Positions 56,821-64,000 of a stretch of 64,000 nucleotides of DNA are shown here, piece after piece (the stretch's first letter is position 1; every line of letters begins with the position of its first letter). The position numbers and the translations under genes were made by a program. The stretch spans positions 176,440,282 to 176,504,281 of the forward strand of contig JAHLJT010000631.1 of NCBI GenBank assembly GCA_031308135.1. Direction: 5' to 3'. Under the pieces are notes generated by a model. The model saw only the letters and a program-made list of their open reading frames with translations. It was not told the origin of the DNA and searched no databases. The DNA is from Acheta domesticus. Lineage: Eukaryota > Arthropoda > Insecta > Orthoptera > Gryllidae.

Positions 56821-58035
56821 CTTGGTAGAACGAGAATGCGAGTGAATATATTTCTTGTGTTCCCCGCTGACGACGCCCAGTTTGTTCATTTGTTTGTAAT
56901 CATTACTGAACCAAAAACATGCTATCTGGTGTCGCTAATTGGAGCAGTAATATAAAAATGCATATTGTTGACGTTCAAGAGTATTAAATCCATTCATACG
57001 CAGTGAATTTCACTGAAGGGAAGGACATACGAGAAAGAAAGATAGAGGTCAAATATATGTTCAGTGGGAGCTGTTTAAAAAATAATAGCCTAAATATTTA
57101 TTTATTTTAGAAATTTGGCTCTCATTATTATAAAACAAATACTATTTGTTCACTAGAAACGGAAGTTTTCGCAGAAAAATTTCTGAAATCAAAAAGTATA
57201 TTTAAAAATTAATTATTTTTTTTAATTTTTAAAAATAATTAATTAACGTAATTTTTTTTAGCCACAAGCGTAATGCCTGTTGATTAGTAACGATCGATGA
57301 CAATCGTGATTCAACATATTGTTGCAAAGTTGACAGTCTTGTCACTGGAAAACTAAGGTTTTTGTGCTTATTTAACATGAAAAATTTTGATTATTTTACT
57401 TTCAGAAAATAATAGAATAACAGAATGTTGGTAAAAGTGACATTGATAAAAGTTAAAATTTAAAACTTCTTCAATTATATCGTTTTTTGCTGTTCTTTCA
57501 GAGAATTAGTTTTTAAATATTGTATTCGATTATATTTTTTTTGAAGATATACTATAGAGCTAATAATTTTTTGTCTAATAGATGTAGTTTAAGCACTACA
57601 GAAATCACGCATTCATTATTGAAGGATATTTTTAATTGTAGAAAAATGTGAAGTAGTTAAAAAAGTCCATATCAAAACAAAATTACTTCAACCAGACGTT
57701 ACAGCGTCTAGATACATCATGTCTGAAAAATGTTATGAACTACAAGGACCATAATCTACAGGGAATCTTGAAGAACTTAGTTCCAAAATGACGTATATCC
57801 ATCATAAAAGACAATTTTAAGGAAGGGAAGGTTCACATTCATCCTTTTAGTTCAAGAGAGGATTCAACGGCTTTTCACACACCGTTTAACTTAGAAGAAG
57901 CACCATTTTTGAACACTATATATGGCAGCATGGTGGAATAGCGTCTTAAGACTATATTAATACACACAACTACAAAACAAACGGGAAAAAATATGTCGCT
58001 TTGGAAGTAAGCTCTTTAAAGCACAGCTTTTCTCG
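56821..58035. other. No gene seen; AT-rich 1.2 kb
   Basis: Nothing supportable. Confidence 0.5.
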
Positions 58036-58260
58036 TGTAGACTAGAAGGAATGTGTGGCGTTGGGGAAGGGCCTGGCCCGGGGCTGAGTGCGAAGGCGAG
58101 GTCCCGCGGATGGGGCGCGGGATCCGGAGGACGTTTCCGGAGGGCGGGAGGCCGGAAGCTGGGGCGGAAGAGGGCGCTGGCACGCGCGCGACAGCCAAGA
58201 TGGACGGCGCCCGCGAAGGCGTTCCCCCTGGCAGATAATGCGCGTTATGACCTGGATCAT
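58036..58260. other. CpG-rich island
   Basis: CpG-rich with an ATG in ideal context (AAGATGG at 58199), but that frame stops after 12 codons. Overlapping frames in all phases are compositional. Confidence 0.45.
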
Positions 58261-58729
58261 GCACGCGAAGGAGGACAATGGAATGGACACTAAATTGTAC
58301 AAAGAACTGGTAGCACTTGGCTCACAACATCTAAGACACTGGAATCAAGTGAACATATTGTTCGAAGTGTATTATGTTAAGTGTAATTGACTAGTAATGG
58401 CAAGTAGTTTACAGATAAGAGGTACGTAAGGAGACGCGGCGGAGTGCCACGTTTCTGAAGTGCTGGTATGTGGACTCTTTCGCCTACCAAGCTTCCTTTG
58501 ACCCTTTCTATCACTTGAAAGTAAGAAGTTAGGGAACTAATCAATATAGGATTGTTAGCGGTTCTTTCATTTCGTGTATCACAAATCTTAGAATATGACT
58601 TCGGAAAAACATTTACTTGAAGATAATTTGTGCTGAGACATGATTAGTGAGCACCAGTTTTATTAATTTCCAATGCAAATTAAAATATAATAATGCAGCC
58701 TCCGACCGAATGAGAAATGTCATGTAGTT
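58261..58729. other. No gene seen
   Basis: AT-rich, nothing supportable. Confidence 0.4.
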
Positions 58730-59195
58730 TTGTGAGATATCCAGAAACTTGGATAAAATAGAAAAACAATTATTTATTTCAATTTTGACTGAAAAATAAA
58801 ATATTTTATTATGTTATTCTGCTATTCTCTTCCGCGCCTTCCGACTCATTACATTACTGTTTACAACACAGTTGGCGTCATGCGTCAGCAAGGCTCGAAG
58901 GAAGAGGCCACTCGCCATTAAATATTTGCTACTCACGAGTTGCATTATGGAATAGCAACTTGTTTGAAGTTATTCTTGGTATATATAGAAATACTATGCT
59001 GTGCATTCTTTTATACTATTTTGTATTGTTTCAGTATTCGTAAAGACTTTTTTGTTAAAGTACTTAATTTTTCATAGAGTTAAACGATAGTATTTTATTC
59101 GTTATTCTTGAGCAGTGTGCATGCTGTTTTAGGAAAACCCTTTTGTGTGTTTTTCCAACAGCATTTTTGATGTTGTAGACCACTAGCATTTAAAA
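58730..59195 (+). repeat. Dispersed repeat C, copy 2
   Basis: Direct-orientation partner of 53470-53935, about 5.3 kb away. It shares the same ordered blocks with substitutions and small gaps. Confidence 0.55.
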
Positions 59196-60529
59196 AAGCG
59201 TTTTTCTTTTCTTTAGTAATGTTATAAGATCCAGGAGCGAGGCTGTGAACAATAGTGTAAAATCTGCCAAAATAGTTTATCCTCCCTTTATTATTTCATC
59301 ATCAATGTCTACAGAACAATTCCTACTAATAATCATAAATGCGAAAAGGAAACATTATTTGGTAAGTAGAATCTATAATATATTCTCTCGGAGATTTGTT
59401 GAGATTTATAGTTATAAGTCTACCAGCTTAGCACCTGAGTGGGATATGGACACTGTCAGTATATAAAAACTACAAAGGCTTCTGGCTCTGATCGGTTGCA
59501 TCCGATCATTACTTAGATACTCGTAAACATCCTTGCAAATGCAACAGGAATGCAGTACCTTGATTGGCCTCGAGTAGTGCTTCATACTATTCATACTCTC
59601 GAATTTACAGCCAGGGGGTAGGGTAATTACCCATCACCAAAGAGTAAGACAAGACTACGCATACGTCTCAGCCCTGGATGGCAAGAGAAAACACATTATT
59701 ATTGAAGGGAAGCGATTTAATCGTTTCTTTCACTCGACCGTATCATAAAAACAATTTGAATCAGCCAATGTTTGGTTTTGATGATGGTAGACCAAATTTG
59801 TTGAAGATTTATTGTAATTTTATTACCCTTCAGGAATAAAAATCAGAATGTCTTAGTATTATACTGAAACTCATAAATATCAGGCCACCTTCTAGCCAAC
59901 TTCAAGCTCCAAATCATCAAAGCTCATGTCTTCTTAAAGCTCCAAAGGTTAGCGATTGTAGCCAAAACAGAAGACTGAAATGGGGAATCGTCCAATATGC
60001 AAAAGTCCCGCTGTACCTCTGATATTTAATACGGACGTTCCCATGTGTCCGAACTCTGGCAATTGTTTGTCGAGTGTATCTATCATTGTTGACCTGCATC
60101 ATTTCATAAATTTAGGAGTAAAACGACATTTTGAAGCATTCTTAAACGATGACTTCTACGTGACCTTTTTACTTGGGTCAAATTATAATCAAATATCTTT
60201 GTTTCCTGGATATTTTTTTATTATCCAAAGCATTATCCAAGTTAAAACTGATAGGTAATTTTTGTTACTGACACTTGCATGTTAGTGACTTTATTAAAGA
60301 TACAATCTGTATAAAACACATCAAATTCCGTTTTCTGTTAAACATATTTGCAACGCGATCAAAAAGAATAGGTTGTAAATATTAATAAGGACTCCTATCG
60401 AAGTGAAAATTGCCTCCTTTCTTGTTTTTGCATTACATATCTAAGCCATGCAATTCACTTTCCCGCTTTCCGTGCTTTCGCTGTGTCAGAGCAGCAGTTT
60501 GTTCGGTTGATCGCTCTCGTTAGAGCGCT
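59196..60529. other. No gene seen; AT-rich 1.3 kb
   Basis: Short frames at 59245, 59980 and others lack support. Confidence 0.45.
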
Positions 60530-60863
60530 GATGTGGTGGCGTGGCTCGCCGCCTGTGGAGTCAGCGCGGGGGAGTGACTGGCAGGAAGTGCGAGGGATTA
60601 ACGGGGCCGGTGCGCTGGGCGGGTGAATGCGCGCCAAGGTGCGGTAGGCACCGCGGGCGCCGAGGGCGGTGGCGGCGGCGGCGGCGGCGATGGCGGTGGC
60701 GGCGGCGGCGGTGGCGGCGGTGGTGGCGTTGGCGGTGGCGATGGTGGAGGCGTTGGCGGAGGGGGGGCGGTGGCGGTGGGCGGTGGCGGTGGCGGCTGCG
60801 GCGGTGGCGGCGGCGGCGGCGGCGGTGGCGGCGGCGGTGGCGGCGGCGGTGGCGGCGGCGGTG

Positions 60864-60899
<36 letters not shown>

Positions 60900-61090
60900 G
60901 GCGGCGACGGTGGCGGTGGCGGCGGTGGCGGCGGTGGCGGCGGCGGCGGTGGCGGCGGTGGCGGCGATGGCGGCGGTGGCGGCGGCGGCGGTGGCGGCGG
61001 CGGTGGCGGCGGCGGTGGCGGCGGCGGCGGCCCGTGGCGGCGGTCGCGTGGGCGGGGCCCTCTCGCGTTGCCCCGCGGATCGATCAGTTG
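60530..61090. other. CpG-rich island carrying a long GGCGGT minisatellite
   Basis: About 560 bp of extreme GC. The core (60661-61031) is a separate repeat entry. The flanks (CGTGGGCGGGGCCCTCTCGC) are ordinary CpG-island sequence. Frames in every phase give poly-Gly, poly-Ala or poly-Pro/Arg and are not coding evidence. Confidence 0.55.
60661..61031 (+). repeat. (GGC/GGT)n trinucleotide/hexanucleotide minisatellite
   Basis: Roughly 370 bp of GGC and GGT triplets, with GGCGGT and GGCGGTGGC as main higher units and rare GAT or TTG interruptions. All triplets keep the same GGN register for long stretches, with occasional single-base shifts. Confidence 0.9.
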
Positions 61091-63165
61091 CGAAGGCGCC
61101 GGTGCAAGCCAGGGGTTGTGGCGATCGAGAGTAAATTTAACGCGCACCCTTCACACGGCTCAATTTTCGACAAGATGTACCAACACCACATACGGTCCGT
61201 GGCGGTTTCATTGAAATTAATAACAGTTCCTTATGTGAAGTCTTGTTAAATATATAACGAGGCACCTCTTACATCTTATTATATGATCTTTTGAAGGTAT
61301 ATTTCGTTGTTTTAAAAAGTTTAAAAGCAGTTATTGTGTACGTCTCTTTTCTTTTGTAATATATTATTCTGATTTTCTAAAATTCATTTCATGCAGTTAT
61401 ATATTTTGTAGATAATCTTAAATATTGTTATTACTATTCGTCGATTATTGTCCTTGGTACATCGCTATGTTTGTTGACTACGTCATTTTGAAACCACTTT
61501 ATTCCCGTTTAGCTCAATCTATATTTTATTTAATACAAGTAATTTCCATACCTTTAAATTATACTATTGCTTCATTGCCATTAATCCGCCCAAAAATTAC
61601 ACGACTGCGTTTACTCAATTATGGAACCATTAGCTATGTCATTCTACAAATGAGCCGTAGAGAGCAAAACTTGAGTAAGTCAAAAACGTAGTTCCCCGAA
61701 AATGACGTGTAAATGAAAAACTCTGTATAACTATAATGCTTGGGAAATGACTTAAAAAAATATCTTCTTAACACGTTCATAACACTTTAACATATTACAG
61801 ATATTTTTGACTGAAATATTGCTTATTAATTAAGTAATTAACTATTTTGTTGATTTTCACCACTTTTGCATAAACCGTTTCTGAAAACTGTGACTTACAT
61901 TCAAATAAATGGCATGCGCAATTTTTGTCTGAGAAGTAATGTGATGAAAAAATAGGCCTTTTCCAACAAAGTGAGAGCAATTATGATGTTGCGACTTTGG
62001 CCTGTGCACGGATCATTAAAAGCGATTACATTTTTTTTCGAGATGCTTCTTTTGAGATAGGTGCAGTATAAACAAGAATTTGTTTCTTGGGAGACCCTGC
62101 AAGCTGCTATTTCTCCCCCCCTGTGACTTCCACCACAATTGCATCCAGCGGCATGAGCAACTTTTTGGCTACTTCTGCTTTGTGCTGGTCTCTAGCCAGC
62201 AGTATATAATATGCAGTAATATTGAATTTTGACTCACACTATTTTAGGCCGCGATGGAATGTTCAAATAATCTACTAGTGCATCAAATTCAAATCTTCCA
62301 AAATTTGACTTACACCACTTCGCTCTCAACGGCTCAAATGACAATGTATGAGAAATATAATTGCTGATATCCCACAGGAAAGATGGAGTGATATGATTTT
62401 ATTCTGTAAGTCTGACCACGTGGATTATCATTTAAAACAATTCCTTTGTCCTGTAAACACAGCTAACAGGGAGAAAAATAGTCTAATTTATGAAAAAATT
62501 CTAGTGTTGAAGAATGGTAAGGATACAGCCTCCCTTCAGATTGGCGGGTGGAAGTCAAATATGATACAGGAGTTGATGAAATCAGTAATTCTTTCCACTT
62601 ATTAACTTACATAAAATCTTATTAGAAGTGAAGTGGAAACTCAGAGCTTTTTTCAACTTTAAGGGTTTAATTATTGAAGTCATTTCTGTCAGAAAAAAAT
62701 GAACTTTGATTTTGAAAGAAGGGCGGGAAGAGATTAGATTACAACTTCGAAAGCGTAATCATCAAATCTCATTATAATCTTAGGAGTTAATATTGTAGTA
62801 TATTATCAATGATGTAGGTGTTGTTCTGAAGTTTTAGTTTCGTTCTATTCGATTGCTGAGTATCAGATTTTCAGATGTGCTTTCTCTGAAGAGAGTTATT
62901 TCTTGAAGGCAATGATGTTTCTAGTACTGAAAGAGATTTAAATTTGATTTCAGTAGTGGTGTTCTCTGATACCAACTCTCTAGTTTTTAAAAATTTTTCT
63001 TTTAGTTTTCAGCGGCGAGTCATAATTTATTTACGTTTGATTAATGAATTTTATTCATTCTCTTGAGTCATGATTAGGCATTTTTTAAATGCCCTTTAAT
63101 TTATGTAAAAATATTCTCAGTTAATCAGTATTTTTTGTCTAGTCTTATAGAAATCAGATGTTTCG
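61091..63165. other. No gene seen; AT-rich 2.1 kb
   Basis: An 85-codon frame at 62348-62605 contains an acceptor-like ATATCCCACAG and, 28 bases later, a perfect GTAAGT donor, which could delimit a microexon at 62378-62405, but there is no further support. The rest is stop-dense. Confidence 0.4.
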
Positions 63166-63435
63166 AACACTGCTTCCGTTTCGCATCCTCCCGCGTGCGT
63201 GTGTTTAAGATCGGGCGAAGCGGTGAGGGGGACGGTGGTATTCTGGGGGGGGGCGCGTGTGGGCGGGGGCGATGCGGAGAGGGGCGCCTGAGGATGTGTT
63301 GCCGGTCGACGCACCCAAGCGAGGATGAGTGGGGACGAGGTGTTTTCGCTGGTGCCAAGACGTACCTTGGCATCGTCGCTAGGAGAAGCTCGCACCCTCT
63401 GTTAGTCACACGCGCCGAGTTGAAGGGCAGATCCA
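63166..63435. other. CpG-rich island
   Basis: CpG/GC-rich block with a nine-G run at about 63245 and several overlapping frames without signature. Confidence 0.45.
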
Positions 63436-64000
63436 GTGCAGGACCTTTTCTCTGACCACGTGATCTTACGTTCTGTCCAATTCAGATGCCACGCTACATT
63501 TTGTCTCAGTATATACAAAGGGAGTGTCGTATTTTACTTTGTTGTTTGCGTTTAGTTGCTAACATAAAATCAAATTATTTGTTTATTAAAATAATAAAAT
63601 CATTGTTTATTAGAAATAAATTAGGTTACTGTATTCGTTAAGAAAATTCTTGAAAGAACTGTCATGTTTTTTATTGACTATGTTTAAATATGAAAAAATA
63701 TTGTGTCGTTGATGCGATTATCCCAGTGAATTTATTTCAAAGTGATTGCACGTGTACCTCTCTCGAATCACCCCTTCGGTCCCCTGTTTGTTCGGAGATC
63801 CGTACGAGACATGTTAAGTCATTGAAAGTTGTATTTTTTGTAATTCTGTCTGTTGGATCGAGGTAACGGCATCAAACACAGGGATGAAAATCCGCTCTTA
63901 ACGAACGGCGTCCGTTACGATTTTATATCGTCGTCATTTGTTAAGAAGAGCGAGAAGAACTGAGTTGTAGGTAAAGTTGGAATATGAGAACTATTCCATG
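63436..64000. other. No gene seen
   Basis: AT-rich to mixed sequence to the window end. Confidence 0.45.

Noticed and set aside
60455..61249. Long poly-Gly, poly-Ala and poly-Pro frames on both strands
   Set aside because: All derive from the GGC/GGT minisatellite, which leaves all phases free of stops.
62378..62405. 28-base microexon between a CAG acceptor and a GTAAGT donor
   Set aside because: Matches to short splice consensus occur by chance in 64 kb; no frame or conservation evidence.

Overview
This window looks like nuclear DNA of a large-genome arthropod, most likely a hemimetabolous insect (Polyneoptera such as a phasmid, cockroach or orthopteran). That placement is inferred from the AT-rich, gene-poor background, sharp CpG-rich islands every few kb, spliceosomal signals and the transposon mix (Jockey/I-type LINE, tRNA-derived SINEs, Tc1, PIF/Harbinger, Penelope-like and Helitron-like repeats). 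There are no operons, ribosome binding sites, rRNA genes, canonical tRNA genes or CRISPR arrays. Most of the 64 kb is intronic or intergenic.

The only host coding sequence called with good confidence is a large + strand exon at 29958-31315. It has a pyrimidine-rich CAG acceptor, an ATG at 29979, and a CAAG|GTAGGT donor that contains the apparent stop codon. It encodes about 445 residues of disordered, acidic, Ala/Pro/Gly-rich protein that I cannot assign to a family. A second, weaker candidate is a minus-strand terminal exon at 9179-9385 (69 codons, GC-rich third positions, good acceptor). Possible first or internal exons at 8192-8425, 10276-10451, 15733-15972 and 17292-17513 are listed at low confidence. 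About fourteen non-coding CpG-rich islands lie along the window and may be alternative promoters or 5' exons of the same long gene.

Mobile DNA, left to right: a Helitron-like family with at least six pieces (888-2796, 10675-11605, 18300-18386, 36255-36716, 40582-41680, 51360-51574), most ending in CTRR followed by T; a young 5'-truncated LINE with a perfect 13-bp target duplication (7396-7976); three copies of one tRNA-derived SINE family (12540-15265) and two other tRNA-like SINEs (36536-36625, 43860-44062); an inverted pair of Penelope-like termini carrying hammerhead-ribozyme-like cores within one 14-bp target duplication (16781-17143), plus a decayed relative at 27521-27730; a 3.3-kb complex of tandem and inverted repeats with a ~570-bp-arm hairpin (19178-22500); a dead Tc1 element (49196-50630); a LINE 3' fragment (42040-42300); an internally deleted PIF/Harbinger element keeping pieces of both of its proteins (55503-56555); and two unassigned dispersed repeat pairs (17690-17960 with 23805-24115, and 53470-53935 with 58730-59195).

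The observations I rate highest are the inverted hammerhead-like Penelope insertion, the long-hairpin repeat complex (a possible endo-siRNA source), and the Helitron-like family. None of these could be tested by alignment here. Boundaries of degenerate repeats are approximate, usually within 10 to 50 bases.
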